DNA from: JAJCYE01 sp036260105
GTDB lineage: Bacteria; Actinomycetota; CADDZG01; JAHWKV01
Assembly: GCA_036260105.1 (NCBI GenBank)
Contig: DATAAN010000082.1
Span: 1 to 16,264 of the forward strand
Direction of reading: 5' to 3'
DNA: 16,264 nucleotides
Position 1 is the stretch's first letter. Each line of letters opens with the position of its first letter. A model generated the notes under the pieces. It did no database searches and was not told the origin of the DNA. It was given only the letters and a program-made list of their open reading frames with translations. A program made the position numbers and the translations under genes. Below, piece by piece: positions 7,234 to 14,522 of the stretch.

Positions 7234-8625
7234 TCAGGACTCGCCGGTCGCTACCAACTCCGGCTGCTGCCGGGACGTCGTGACCGTCACGCCGGCTTTG
7301 GCGGCGTCGGCCCAGATGTCGTCGATCAGAACGGGAGTCTTGCCGTTCCGCGCCAGCAGGCTTGCGGCGATGCTGGCGCGAAAGCCGCTCGCGCAGTGAA
7401 CCCACAGCCGGTCGTCCGGCAGCTCGTCCACTCGGGCGACAAGGTCCGGGAGGGGGATGTGGACCGAACCGTCGATCCAGCCCTCGGCTCGCTCGTCGTC
7501 TCGGCGCACGTCGAGCACGAACGGGTTCTCCCCTTTGGCCTTGGCGTCGCTGAGGGCGGCGAAATCGGCGACCTCGTAGGAGGCGAGGGGCTCGCCGCCG
7601 GCTAGCTCTTCCCGCTTGCCGATCGCTGCTCCGGCCAGCTGGTCGATGCCGATCCGGACCAGCTGCCTCCGGGCTTCGGCGACCTCTTCGGGGGAGTCTC
7701 CCAGAAGCGTCAACGGGGTCCCCCAGGGAAGCACCCATCCCAGGTATGTCGCGAACGATTTGCCCAGCTCCACGGAGACCGTTCCTGGAATGTGGCCCCG
7801 AGCGTAGGCTCGCCTGCTGGACAGGTCGACCACCCAACCTCCGCCTGCGAGCAGCTCCCGCAGCCGTGCACCGTCGATCGTCTCCGGAGGTCGAAGGTCG
7901 ACCGGCGGGGGACCTCCCAGATTGAGCGCCGACATGTGAGCGTAGTAGCGCGGATATGCGGTCAGCCCGGAAAGCAGCTGCGAAACGAAGTCGTCCTCGC
8001 TTTGGATCCTCAAGGCCAGGTTGCTCCTGCGTTCGTCCCCCATGGAGCCGTGCATGGCCCCCGAACTCCGGGCCGACGAGCAGAAGCTGCCAAAACCGTG
8101 CGTCGGCCAGATCTCCACCTCGTCGGGAATGAGCGCGGCAAGCTTGCGAACCGACCGGTACTGCTTTCTCGTGAGCTCCTCTGCCGATTCCTTGCCGGCC
8201 AGGTCGGTCCGGCCCACTGTCCCGTAGAGCAGCGATCCTCCGGTGAACAGAGCCTTTGGCTGGCCGTCCTGCGAGACGAGATAGGAAAGGTGATGGTGGG
8301 TATGGCCGGGTGTTGCGATCGCCCGGACGGTCAGCGTGCCCACCTCGAAGGTATCCCCGTCGTAGACGGGCGTCCGCTCGAACGCCGGGCTGTCGGCTCC
8401 GGACACCAGATACACGGCCCCGGTTCGGGCGGCAAGCTCCAGCCCCCCTGAGACGTAGTCGTTGTGGATGTGCGTCTCCGCGACGTGCGTTATGGCGAGC
8501 GATCCGGAAGCTGCCATTACCCGGTCGATGTCCCGCTGCGGATCGATCACTATCGCCGACCTTCCGTCGTGTGCGATGTAGCTGCGGTCGCCCAGCTCAG
8601 GGGTCTCGATCGTCAGGACTTCCAC
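7234..8625 (-). CDS. MBL-fold hydrolase/rhodanese fusion, probable persulfide dioxygenase-sulfurtransferase
   Basis: The 463-residue product joins an N-terminal metallo-beta-lactamase domain to two rhodanese domains. Metal-binding motifs are ETHIHND (H52, H54, D56), TPGHTHHH and PTHGFGS. These resemble the ETHE1/persulfide dioxygenase branch, which oxidises glutathione- or other low-molecular-weight persulfides to sulfite. The first rhodanese domain (RRAYARGHIPGTVSV) lacks a catalytic cysteine; the second has CASGFRAS with C411 as the expected persulfide carrier. I place the start at GTG 8625, because GGAG (8632-8635) is 6 bp upstream; the in-frame TTG at 8629-8631 lies directly against GGAG and is less likely. 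The gene is divergent from a GntR regulator across a 20-bp palindrome and is followed by a small gene 33 bp away. Strict activity as a dioxygenase is inferred from family, not proven. Confidence 0.88.
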   Translation of the reverse strand: MEVLTIETPELGDRSYIAHDGRSAIVIDPQRDIDRVMAASGSLAITHVAETHIHNDYVSGGLELAARTGAVYLVSGADSPAFERTPVYDGDTFEVGTLTVRAIATPGHTHHHLSYLVSQDGQPKALFTGGSLLYGTVGRTDLAGKESAEELTRKQYRSVRKLAALIPDEVEIWPTHGFGSFCSSARSSGAMHGSMGDERRSNLALRIQSEDDFVSQLLSGLTAYPRYYAHMSALNLGGPPPVDLRPPETIDGARLRELLAGGGWVVDLSSRRAYARGHIPGTVSVELGKSFATYLGWVLPWGTPLTLLGDSPEEVAEARRQLVRIGIDQLAGAAIGKREELAGGEPLASYEVADFAALSDAKAKGENPFVLDVRRDDERAEGWIDGSVHIPLPDLVARVDELPDDRLWVHCASGFRASIAASLLARNGKTPVLIDDIWADAAKAGVTVTTSRQQPELVATGES

Positions 8626-8650
8626 TGGCAACTCCGATCTGATCGTAAAA

Positions 8651-8670
8651 TCGAATGTTCGAACATTCGA
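8651..8670. promoter_or_regulatory. Perfect 20-bp palindrome, probable GntR operator
   Basis: TCGAATGTTCGAACATTCGA is identical to its own reverse complement over all 20 bases. It sits in the 64-bp gap between the divergent MBL-rhodanese and gntR genes, 7 bp before the proposed -10 of gntR and across the -35 zone. A dimeric helix-turn-helix repressor bound here would block gntR-tauE and could also control the MBL-rhodanese promoter on the other strand. Assignment to the neighbouring GntR is inference from position and symmetry. Confidence 0.75.
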
Positions 8671-8677
8671 ATAACTG

Positions 8678-8683
8678 TACTAT
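8678..8683 (+). promoter_or_regulatory. Candidate -10 element TACTAT for a leaderless gntR transcript
   Basis: TACTAT fits the actinobacterial -10 pattern TANNNT. It ends 6 bp before the ATG of gntR, and no Shine-Dalgarno sequence lies between. Transcription would begin at or next to the A of ATG, giving a leaderless message, which is common in actinobacteria. There is no convincing -35 hexamer. Confidence 0.55.
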
Positions 8684-8689
8684 GTATTC

Positions 8690-9511
8690 ATGGATAAAGA
8701 CGAAGAGATCCTGCGCAGCACCGGTACCGCAAGTGCCGTCGATCCCCGTCCGCTGGACCGCGATAGCCCGATGCCGCTGTGGGCTCAGCTATTCGACGAA
8801 CTGACCCGCAGAATGGCCGCCGGAGCGTTTGCCCAACGCCTCCCGACCGATCAGGAGCTCATGGCGACCTACGAGGTCGGAAGGCAGACCGTGCGGGAAG
8901 CGGTCCGGCGCCTCGGCGAGTCCTTCGCTCTGGACCGGAGGCGCGGGAGGGGAACCTTCGTACGCGACGCCCAGTTCCGCCAGCCGCTGGGGACGGCGTA
9001 CAGCCTGTTCCAGGCGATCGAGAGCCAGGGTGTCGAGCAGGTCAGCGTCGTGCGGAGCCGCGAGTTGCGCACCGACGCCGTCATGGCGGCTGAGCTCGAG
9101 GTCGAACCCGACGAACCGCTTTTCTATCTCGAAAGGCTGCGCCTGGCCGGTGGGGTGCCGCTCGCCATCGACCGCTTGTGGATTCCGGCCCAGATTGCTG
9201 CTCCGGTCATGGACACGGACTTCAGCCATACCGCCCTCTACGCCGAGCTGAGCGAGAAGGCGGGCATCGTGGCAACGCGAGGAACAGAGGTCATCCACCC
9301 GATCGTCCCCATCCCGAGTGTTGCGAAGCTGCTGCAGATGCCCAACGGGACAGCCGCCTTCTCGATAGTCCGGAAGACCTGGCTGGGCGAGCGCCCGCTC
9401 GAGCACCGGGACACGATCATCCGGGGTGATCGGCACGCCTTCGTTTCGGAGTGGTCGCAGGACGCGGCCAAGCCGGCGAGGCCCCGGCTCACGCTGGTCG
9501 CGGAGGCCTGA
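8690..9511 (+). CDS. GntR/HutC-family transcriptional regulator with UTRA domain
   Basis: The 273-residue protein has an N-terminal winged helix-turn-helix of GntR type (about residues 26-95: PLWAQLFDELTRRMAAGAF, LPTDQELMATYEVGRQTVREAVRRL, RRGRGTFV). A C-terminal UTRA ligand-binding domain follows (about 110-265), with FYLERLRLAGGVPLAIDRLWIP and a typical ending PLEHRDTIIRGDRHAF. Such proteins are usually repressors released by a small effector. The first 25 residues are an extra polar extension. The ATG at 8690 follows a TACTAT box by 6 bp with no ribosome binding site, suggesting leaderless expression. The perfect palindrome at 8651-8670 makes autoregulation and control of the divergent MBL-rhodanese gene likely. 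The tauE-like gene begins 2 bp after its stop. The effector is unknown; the context points to a sulfur compound. Confidence 0.93.
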   Translation: MDKDEEILRSTGTASAVDPRPLDRDSPMPLWAQLFDELTRRMAAGAFAQRLPTDQELMATYEVGRQTVREAVRRLGESFALDRRRGRGTFVRDAQFRQPLGTAYSLFQAIESQGVEQVSVVRSRELRTDAVMAAELEVEPDEPLFYLERLRLAGGVPLAIDRLWIPAQIAAPVMDTDFSHTALYAELSEKAGIVATRGTEVIHPIVPIPSVAKLLQMPNGTAAFSIVRKTWLGERPLEHRDTIIRGDRHAFVSEWSQDAAKPARPRLTLVAEA

Positions 9512-9513
9512 GG

Positions 9514-10266
9514 GTGCTTCCACTGCCGTGGATGGCCGTTGCCGGAGCGGCGGTCGGCGTCCTGTTCGGACTCTTCGGGGTCGGCGGCTCTGCTCTTGCT
9601 ACTCCGGTTCTGTCGCTCCTCGGCGTACCGCCGCTGCTGGCCATAGCCTCGCCGCTGCCGGCCACGCTTGGCTCGGCCTTCTCCGGCCTTGCCGGATACG
9701 CCCGCCGGAAAAAGGTGGACTGGCGGGTCGCCCGCCTGTCGATCGCTGGAGGACTTCCCGCTGCGATCGTCGGTTCCCTGCTCTCCGATGTCGTCGGCGG
9801 GCGCCGCCTCCTGATTGCGTCGGGTGTGGTGCTGGCCGTCGTCGGCATCCGGGTCCTGCGTCCCCTCGACGACGCCGCCGTCGCCAGGGCCGAGAAAAGG
9901 CGGAAGTCCGGCTGGCTGGTGGTATTCGCCGTTGCCGGCGTCGGCTTCCTCACCGGGTTGCTGGCCAATGGCGGCGGGTTTCTCCTAGTGCCGCTTTTCC
10001 TGCTGGTCCTCGGCCTTTCCATGCCTGAATCCACGGGAACCAGTCTCGCGGTGATCGCAGCCCTGGCGGTGCCGACGTTGATCACGCACACCTCGTTGGG
10101 TCACGTCGCCTGGCCGGTCGCCGCCGCATTTGCGATGGGATCGATTCCCGCCTCTTTTGTCGGCGCCGAGCTGGCCCATCGCATCGACCCCTCGCGCCTC
10201 AAGAAGGCTTTCGGCTGGATGCTCATCCTGTTCGCCGTCTACTTCCTGCTTCGGCAGATGGGGTGA
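9514..10266 (+). CDS. TauE/SafE-family membrane exporter (sulfite or sulfonate exporter)
   Basis: The 250-residue protein is almost entirely hydrophobic with seven to eight predicted membrane helices. It shows the duplicated glycine-rich motif of the TauE/SafE family: GLFGVGGSALATPVLSLLGV near the N-terminus and GLLANGGGFLLVPLFLLVLG in the second half. Members move sulfite, sulfoacetate or related organosulfur anions across the cytoplasmic membrane. The start is placed at GTG 9514 because GGAGG lies 7 bp upstream, inside the end of gntR; reading further upstream gives a non-membrane-like leader. It is only 2 bp after gntR and shares its promoter region with the divergent MBL-rhodanese gene, which would make sulfite as its product. 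This fits export of toxic sulfite, but the substrate is inferred. Confidence 0.88.
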   Translation: MLPLPWMAVAGAAVGVLFGLFGVGGSALATPVLSLLGVPPLLAIASPLPATLGSAFSGLAGYARRKKVDWRVARLSIAGGLPAAIVGSLLSDVVGGRRLLIASGVVLAVVGIRVLRPLDDAAVARAEKRRKSGWLVVFAVAGVGFLTGLLANGGGFLLVPLFLLVLGLSMPESTGTSLAVIAALAVPTLITHTSLGHVAWPVAAAFAMGSIPASFVGAELAHRIDPSRLKKAFGWMLILFAVYFLLRQMG

Positions 10267-10413
10267 GCCGGTCCATCGGCGTGAGGGATCGGCCGTTCTT
10301 AGCCCGGCATCCCAGCAGCACCATTGCCGGCGGACCGATGCTGTGGCGACCAAACAGAACTTCGGTTACCGTGCAAGCGTAGGTCGCGGCATGAAAGGTG
10401 GCTGGCAAGCAAG

Positions 10414-10983
10414 TTGACTTCGGCTGAGGTAGTGGACAGGGCTGCGCGGCGGCCCTCTCTTACCACCGCCGGTATGGTCATCTGGCTGGGGTCGGAGGTC
10501 ATGTTCTTCGGCGGCCTGTTCGCCGCCTACTTCACACTTCGGGAGCATTCGGACCCGTGGCCCGGCGAGGGTGTCCACCTGGAGACCACCCTCGGCATTC
10601 TGTTCACCCTCGTCCTCATCGCCTCCAGCGTCACCATCCACCGTGCCGGGCGGGCCGGTATGCGCCACGATGCACGCGGGGTCGTTCGCTGGACCGCCGT
10701 CACGCTCCTGCTCGCCGCCCTCTTCATCGCCAACCAGGCGTACGAGTGGTCGAGCCTGGAGTTCTCCATCTCGTCCCACCCGTTCGGTTCACTTTTTTAC
10801 CTGATGACCGGCTTCCACGGCCTGCACGTCCTCGGCGGAATGGCCGCCATGGCGCTCCTCATCGCTTTCATCCGGCGTTCCGGCAGGGTCGACGCCGGGG
10901 CCGTCGAGTCGATCAGCCTCTACTGGCACTTCGTCGACGTGGTCTGGATCCTGCTGTTCGTGACGATCTTCTTCGTTCGTTGA
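10414..10983 (+). CDS. ctaE: Cytochrome c oxidase subunit III (aa3-type)
   Basis: CtaE is subunit III of the proton-pumping haem-copper oxidase in the cytoplasmic membrane. The 189-residue product has the five-helix short form usual in actinobacteria, with the family motifs GSEVMFFGGLFAAYFTLR, FYLMTGFHGLHVLGG and YWHFVDVVWILLFVTIFF. I choose TTG 10414, 12 bp after AAAGGTGG; an in-frame GTG at 10432 and ATG at 10474 are alternatives, so the N-terminus is uncertain. It opens a four-gene operon with the cytochrome bcc genes, its TGA overlapping the TTG start of qcrC. Subunits I and II are not in the window. The 147-bp gap upstream separates it from the tauE-like gene and should hold its promoter, although I see no convincing -35/-10 pair. 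Confidence 0.95.
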   Translation: MTSAEVVDRAARRPSLTTAGMVIWLGSEVMFFGGLFAAYFTLREHSDPWPGEGVHLETTLGILFTLVLIASSVTIHRAGRAGMRHDARGVVRWTAVTLLLAALFIANQAYEWSSLEFSISSHPFGSLFYLMTGFHGLHVLGGMAAMALLIAFIRRSGRVDAGAVESISLYWHFVDVVWILLFVTIFFVR

Positions 10984-11711
10984 GCAGGCGCCGCAGGATC
11001 CTCGCCGTGCTCGCCGGCGCCGCCTGGCTACTCCCTCTGCTCGGCACTGCACATGCTGCCACCCCGTCGCCGTCGGATGTCGAGGAGGGACGGACCCTTT
11101 TCGAGAACTCGTGCTCCAGCTGCCACGGCGTCGACGGCAAGGGGACCAATCTTGGGCCGTCGGTCGTCGGGTCGGGCGCCGCTGGTGCGCACTTCATGCT
11201 GAGCACGGGGCGGATGCCGCTCGACGACCCGAACCACCAGCCCATCCGCAAGCCCGCCGCCTTCGACCCGGACCAGATCGCTCAGATCAGCGCCTACGTG
11301 GCGTCGCTCGGCCCCGGTCCCGACATCCCCGAGGTCGACCTTGGCCGCGGCGACCTGGTGGAGGGGCAGCAGCTGTACTCGGAGAACTGCGCAGCCTGCC
11401 ACAGCTCGGCCGGAGCCGGGGGAGCCGTCGGGGCGGGGTTGGAGGCTCCTCAGCTGCACAAGGCGACGCCGGTGGAGCTGGTGGAGGCCATGCGCATCGG
11501 GCCGGGGACCATGCCGGTCTTCGAGGAGCGGACCATCAGCGAGGAGGAGGCGGACTCGATCGCCCGCTATCTAGTCTATCTTCGGGGGAGCGGCGACCCG
11601 GGCGGCTTGTCGATGGGCCGGATCGGACCGATCGCCGAGGGGTTCGTCGTGTGGCTGGTCGGCGTGGGCTTTTTGATCCTGGTGTGCCGCCGGATCGGTG
11701 AGAAGGAATGA
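10980..11711 (+). CDS. qcrC: Diheme cytochrome c subunit of the cytochrome bcc complex
   Basis: QcrC carries electrons from the Rieske protein towards cytochrome oxidase inside the bcc-aa3 supercomplex and replaces a soluble cytochrome c. The 243-residue protein has an N-terminal signal anchor (RRRR, then a hydrophobic stretch ending in AHA), two c-type haem sites CSSCH (45-49) and CAACH (137-141), and a C-terminal membrane helix (about 218-235). The haem-ligand methionines are probably in TGRMPLDD and GTMPVFEE. The start is TTG 10980, overlapping the ctaE stop as TTGA; both the signal sequence and the coupling support it. The length is close to other actinobacterial QcrC proteins. The stop overlaps the ATG of qcrA. 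Confidence 0.95.
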   Translation: MSRRRRILAVLAGAAWLLPLLGTAHAATPSPSDVEEGRTLFENSCSSCHGVDGKGTNLGPSVVGSGAAGAHFMLSTGRMPLDDPNHQPIRKPAAFDPDQIAQISAYVASLGPGPDIPEVDLGRGDLVEGQQLYSENCAACHSSAGAGGAVGAGLEAPQLHKATPVELVEAMRIGPGTMPVFEERTISEEEADSIARYLVYLRGSGDPGGLSMGRIGPIAEGFVVWLVGVGFLILVCRRIGEKE

Positions 11712-12565
11712 CGGTTACAGAAATCGAAGAGAAGAGGGCGGTCCGGCGGATCGCCGTCGCGTTCGCGATCAGCGCGCTGGCCGGCCTGTCGCTGGCTGCG
11801 GTCTACGTGTCGGGCGGGCAGGTCCAGGCAGAGGGGTTACTCCTCTTCCTCGCCCTTGCCGGACTTGGCTGGGGCCTGGCGGAGTGGGCGGCGAAGCTGC
11901 TCCCCTCAGGGCCGGAAGTCGGGGACTACGCCGACCCACCGCGCCCAGGGGCCGAGCGTGAGGTCGCCGAGGTAGTCGAGGAGGGCTGGGAGGAGTCCTT
12001 TGGCCGCCGCAAGTTCCTGTTCCGCATGCTGGGAGCAGCCGCCGGGGCGATGGGCCTGGCGCTCGTTTTCCCCATCCGGTCGCTCGGGCCGAGTCCCGGC
12101 ACCTCGCTGCTGCGCACCGCGTGGCGCCGGGGGAGCCGCATGGTACGGGAGGACGGACAGCCGGTCCGGGCGGCAGACCTGGCGGTCGAGGGCATCCTTA
12201 CCGTCTTTCCCGAGGGCCAGACGGACCAGGCCGACTCCCAGACCGTGCTCATTCGCCTGGACCCGTCGGTCGTCCGCCCGGTGCCGGGACGGGAGGACTG
12301 GACGGCCGACGGCCTGATTGCCTACTCGAAGATATGCACCCACGCCGGCTGCCCGGTCGGCCTCTACCGGGTAGCCACCCATGACCTCTTCTGTCCCTGC
12401 CATCAGTCGACGTTCGACGTGCTCAACGGCGCCAAGCCCATCGCCGGCCCGGCCACCAGGGCGCTGCCGCAGCTGCCGATCGAGGTTGACGACGAGGGCT
12501 TCGTCGTGGCCAAGGGCGACTTCTCCGAGCCGGTCGGCCCGGCCTTCTGGAACATGCCGCAGTGA
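11708..12565 (+). CDS. qcrA: Rieske iron-sulfur subunit of the cytochrome bcc complex
   Basis: QcrA passes one electron from menaquinol at QcrB to the haems of QcrC. The 285-residue protein shows three hydrophobic segments (about 15-37, 40-58 and 103-120), the three-helix N-terminus characteristic of actinobacterial Rieske subunits. The Rieske domain holds the [2Fe-2S] motifs CTHAGC (210-215) and CPCHQS (229-234). Ligands are C210, H212, C229 and H232, and C215-C231 would form the stabilising disulfide. The gene starts in an ATGA overlap with qcrC and ends in a GTGA overlap with qcrB, indicating coupled translation and equal production of the subunits. Confidence 0.96.
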   Translation: MTVTEIEEKRAVRRIAVAFAISALAGLSLAAVYVSGGQVQAEGLLLFLALAGLGWGLAEWAAKLLPSGPEVGDYADPPRPGAEREVAEVVEEGWEESFGRRKFLFRMLGAAAGAMGLALVFPIRSLGPSPGTSLLRTAWRRGSRMVREDGQPVRAADLAVEGILTVFPEGQTDQADSQTVLIRLDPSVVRPVPGREDWTADGLIAYSKICTHAGCPVGLYRVATHDLFCPCHQSTFDVLNGAKPIAGPATRALPQLPIEVDDEGFVVAKGDFSEPVGPAFWNMPQ

Positions 12566-13938
12566 TCGTTCCCAAGGTCGTCCGGTGGATGGACGAGCGG
12601 CTCCGCATCTCCGGCTTCTCCAAGGCGACCCTGCGCCGGATATTTCCCGACCACTGGTCGTTCCTCCTCGGCGAGATCGCCATGTACCTGTTCCTGATCC
12701 TGGTAGGGACCGGCATCTTCTTGACGTTCTTCTTCTCGCCTTCGGCGCGCGAGGTCGTCTACAACGGCAGCTACGCCCCCTTGCGGGGGCAGCACATGTC
12801 CCAGGCGTACGAGTCGCTCCTCAACATCAGCTTCGAGGTCCGGTCGGGGCTGGTCATGCGGCAGATCCACCACTGGTCGGCGCTGCTGTTCGTCGCCGTG
12901 ATCGTGGTGCACATGATGCGGGTTTTCTTCACCGGCGCCTTTCGCAAGCCCCGTGAGCTGAACTGGATCGTCGGACTTACGCTTCTCACGCTGGCGCTGC
13001 TGGCGGGGTTCAGCGGCTACAGCCTTCCCGACGACCTGCTGTCCGGCACCGGCCTTCGCATCGGCTACTCCGTTGCCCTGTCCATCCCGGTGGTCGGCAC
13101 CTGGCTGGCGTTTCTCGTCTTCGGGGGAGAGTTCCCGTTCGGCAACATCATCTCCCGCCTCTACGTCATCCATATCCTTCTCATCCCGGGCGCAATCGGC
13201 ATGCTGCTCGGGCTGCACCTTGCGATGGTGTGGCGGCAGAAGCACACCCAGTTCGCCGGCCCCCTGCGCAGCGAGACCAAGATCGTCGGCACGCGGATGT
13301 GGCCGACTTACGCCATCAAGGCAACGGCGCTGTTCTTCCTGACGGCTGCGACGGTCTGCCTGCTCGCCGGCCTGTTCCAGATCAACCCGATCTGGGTCTA
13401 CGGCCCGTTCGACCCGGCGAAGGTGTCGGCCGGAGCCCAGCCGGACTGGTACCTGGGGTGGCTGGAGGGGGGACTGCGGCTTATGCCGCCTTGGGAGGTA
13501 AGAGCGTTCGGCCTCACCATCCCCAACCCGTTCTTTCCGGGGCTTCTCATCCCGGGGCTGACCTTCAACATCCTTTACGCATGGCCGTGGATCGAGTCGA
13601 AGTTCATTACGAAGGACAGGGAGGCGCACAACCTGCTCAACCGCCCGAGCGACGTGCCGGTAAGGACTGCCATTGGAGTGGCGGGCCTCGCCTTCTACGC
13701 CGTGCTGTTCGTCGCCGGAGGCAACGACGTGATCGCCGGCTTGTTCAACCTGCCCCTGGAGTTGGTGACCCGGAGCCTTCAGGTGCTGCTTCTGGCTCTG
13801 CCGCTCGTGTCCGGCATCGTCACCTACCGGATATGCCGGCAGCTCAAGAACCGTGGCGCCGCCCGGCATGCCCACGGCCACGTCATCGTGCGGACGTCCG
13901 ACGGCTCATTCGAGACGGTGGAGCCGGAGAAGGCCTGA
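12562..13938 (+). CDS. qcrB: Cytochrome b subunit of the cytochrome bcc complex
   Basis: QcrB binds the two b haems and the quinol sites of the complex. The 458-residue protein has about eight membrane helices. Haem ligands are H103 and H117 on one helix (IHHWSALLFVAVIVVHMM) and H204 and H219 on another (YVIHILLIPGAIGMLLGLHLAM). The quinol-oxidation loop motif is PDWY (294-297), the form found in actinobacteria in place of PEWY. It is shorter than the roughly 550-residue mycobacterial protein, mainly because the C-terminal extension is reduced. The GTG start overlaps the qcrA stop, with no Shine-Dalgarno sequence, so translational coupling is expected. It is the last gene of the operon, and a hairpin at 13981 probably ends the transcript. 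Confidence 0.96.
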   Translation: MIVPKVVRWMDERLRISGFSKATLRRIFPDHWSFLLGEIAMYLFLILVGTGIFLTFFFSPSAREVVYNGSYAPLRGQHMSQAYESLLNISFEVRSGLVMRQIHHWSALLFVAVIVVHMMRVFFTGAFRKPRELNWIVGLTLLTLALLAGFSGYSLPDDLLSGTGLRIGYSVALSIPVVGTWLAFLVFGGEFPFGNIISRLYVIHILLIPGAIGMLLGLHLAMVWRQKHTQFAGPLRSETKIVGTRMWPTYAIKATALFFLTAATVCLLAGLFQINPIWVYGPFDPAKVSAGAQPDWYLGWLEGGLRLMPPWEVRAFGLTIPNPFFPGLLIPGLTFNILYAWPWIESKFITKDREAHNLLNRPSDVPVRTAIGVAGLAFYAVLFVAGGNDVIAGLFNLPLELVTRSLQVLLLALPLVSGIVTYRICRQLKNRGAARHAHGHVIVRTSDGSFETVEPEKA

Positions 13939-13980
13939 CACTGCCGGTAGCTTCCGATGCCGGCCGGCTAGGGATTTCCA

Positions 13981-14007
13981 CCTGCGCCTGGAGCGGCAGG
14001 CGGCAGG
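13981..14007. terminator. GC-rich hairpin, probable bidirectional terminator
   Basis: CCTG-CGCCTG pairs with CAGGCG-g-CAGG around a 6-base loop (GAGCGG), giving a 10-bp stem with one bulged G. It sits 42 bp after qcrB and 12 bp after the convergent GNAT gene, so it could end both transcripts. There is no strong T-run, which is usual for GC-rich actinobacterial terminators. Confidence 0.55.
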
Positions 14008-14019
14008 CGGGTCGTTAGC

Positions 14020-14496
14020 TCAGGCCAGCTCCCTTTCCAGCTCCAACTCGTCGCGGATCGGTATCCCGTAGGCGCCGGTGGACGGGATCTCCGGCTTCAG
14101 CGCACGTGATCGGTCGACCGCGCCGGTCCGGAGGTCGACCAGGCGGAATTGGCGCTTCTGGTAGAAGCGAAGGGCATCGACGTTGTCGTTGGTCGTGGTG
14201 ACCCTCAGCCACCGAATGCCCTTTCGTCTTGCCGCGGCGGCCATGGCCTCGATCAGGGCGGACCCCGTCCCCTGCCATTGGCTGGTTGCGTGGAGGGTGA
14301 GAATCTCCCACCAGGAGTCGCCCGGGACGTAGGTGAGGAGTCCTCGCTTGAGCCCTTTGGCGAGCGCGACGAAACCCGGGTGAGCGAGCGGGTCGTAGAG
14401 ACGGCCCCGCAACGCGACTGCCGGACTGCCCATGTGGGAGGCGAGCAGCTCCCGAGCCCAGTCGTGGTGATCCTTGGTGAGCTCGATCACCTGCAT
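14020..14496 (-). CDS. GNAT-family N-acetyltransferase
   Basis: The 158-residue protein has the GNAT fold pattern. Motif A, with the acetyl-CoA pyrophosphate loop, is seen as LTLHATSQWQGTGSALIEAMAAAARRKG (Q-x-x-G-x-G/S form). It is followed by the beta5/alpha4 motif VTTTNDNVDALRFYQKRQFRLV. The conserved-looking C-terminal segment LKPEIPSTGAYGIPIRDELELE is typical of a group of actinobacterial GNATs of unknown substrate. It would transfer an acetyl group to an amine of a small molecule or protein. It lies 26 bp downstream of the LCP gene on the same strand and may be co-transcribed. No clear ribosome binding site precedes the ATG. Confidence 0.85.
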   Translation of the reverse strand: MQVIELTKDHHDWARELLASHMGSPAVALRGRLYDPLAHPGFVALAKGLKRGLLTYVPGDSWWEILTLHATSQWQGTGSALIEAMAAAARRKGIRWLRVTTTNDNVDALRFYQKRQFRLVDLRTGAVDRSRALKPEIPSTGAYGIPIRDELELERELA

Positions 14497-14522
14497 GGTT
14501 CAGAGGCCGTTGCCGGCCCGGC

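Noticed and set aside
8626..8631. TTG start at 8631 for the MBL-rhodanese gene
   Set aside because: GGAG lies directly against this TTG with no spacer, whereas GTG at 8625 has the same GGAG at a normal 6-bp distance.
8651..8670. LexA/SOS box reading of the palindrome
   Set aside because: The actinobacterial LexA site is TCGAAC-N4-GTTCGA; here the outer arms are TCGAAT and ATTCGA with a different inner spacing, and the neighbours are not damage-response genes.
9451..9513. Upstream start of the tauE-like gene inside gntR
   Set aside because: It would add 21 non-membrane-like residues overlapping the gntR end; GTG 9514 has GGAGG at 7 bp.
10267..10413. Terminator or promoter between the tauE-like gene and ctaE
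   Set aside because: Only short imperfect inverted repeats (such as GGGAT/ATCCC) and no convincing -35/-10 pair could be found, so no site is called although one probably exists.
12403..13881. 492-codon open frame on the minus strand opposite qcrA/qcrB
   Set aside because: It is the antisense shadow of qcrB, rich in H, R, Q, D and E with no family motif, while the sense strand encodes a clear cytochrome b.
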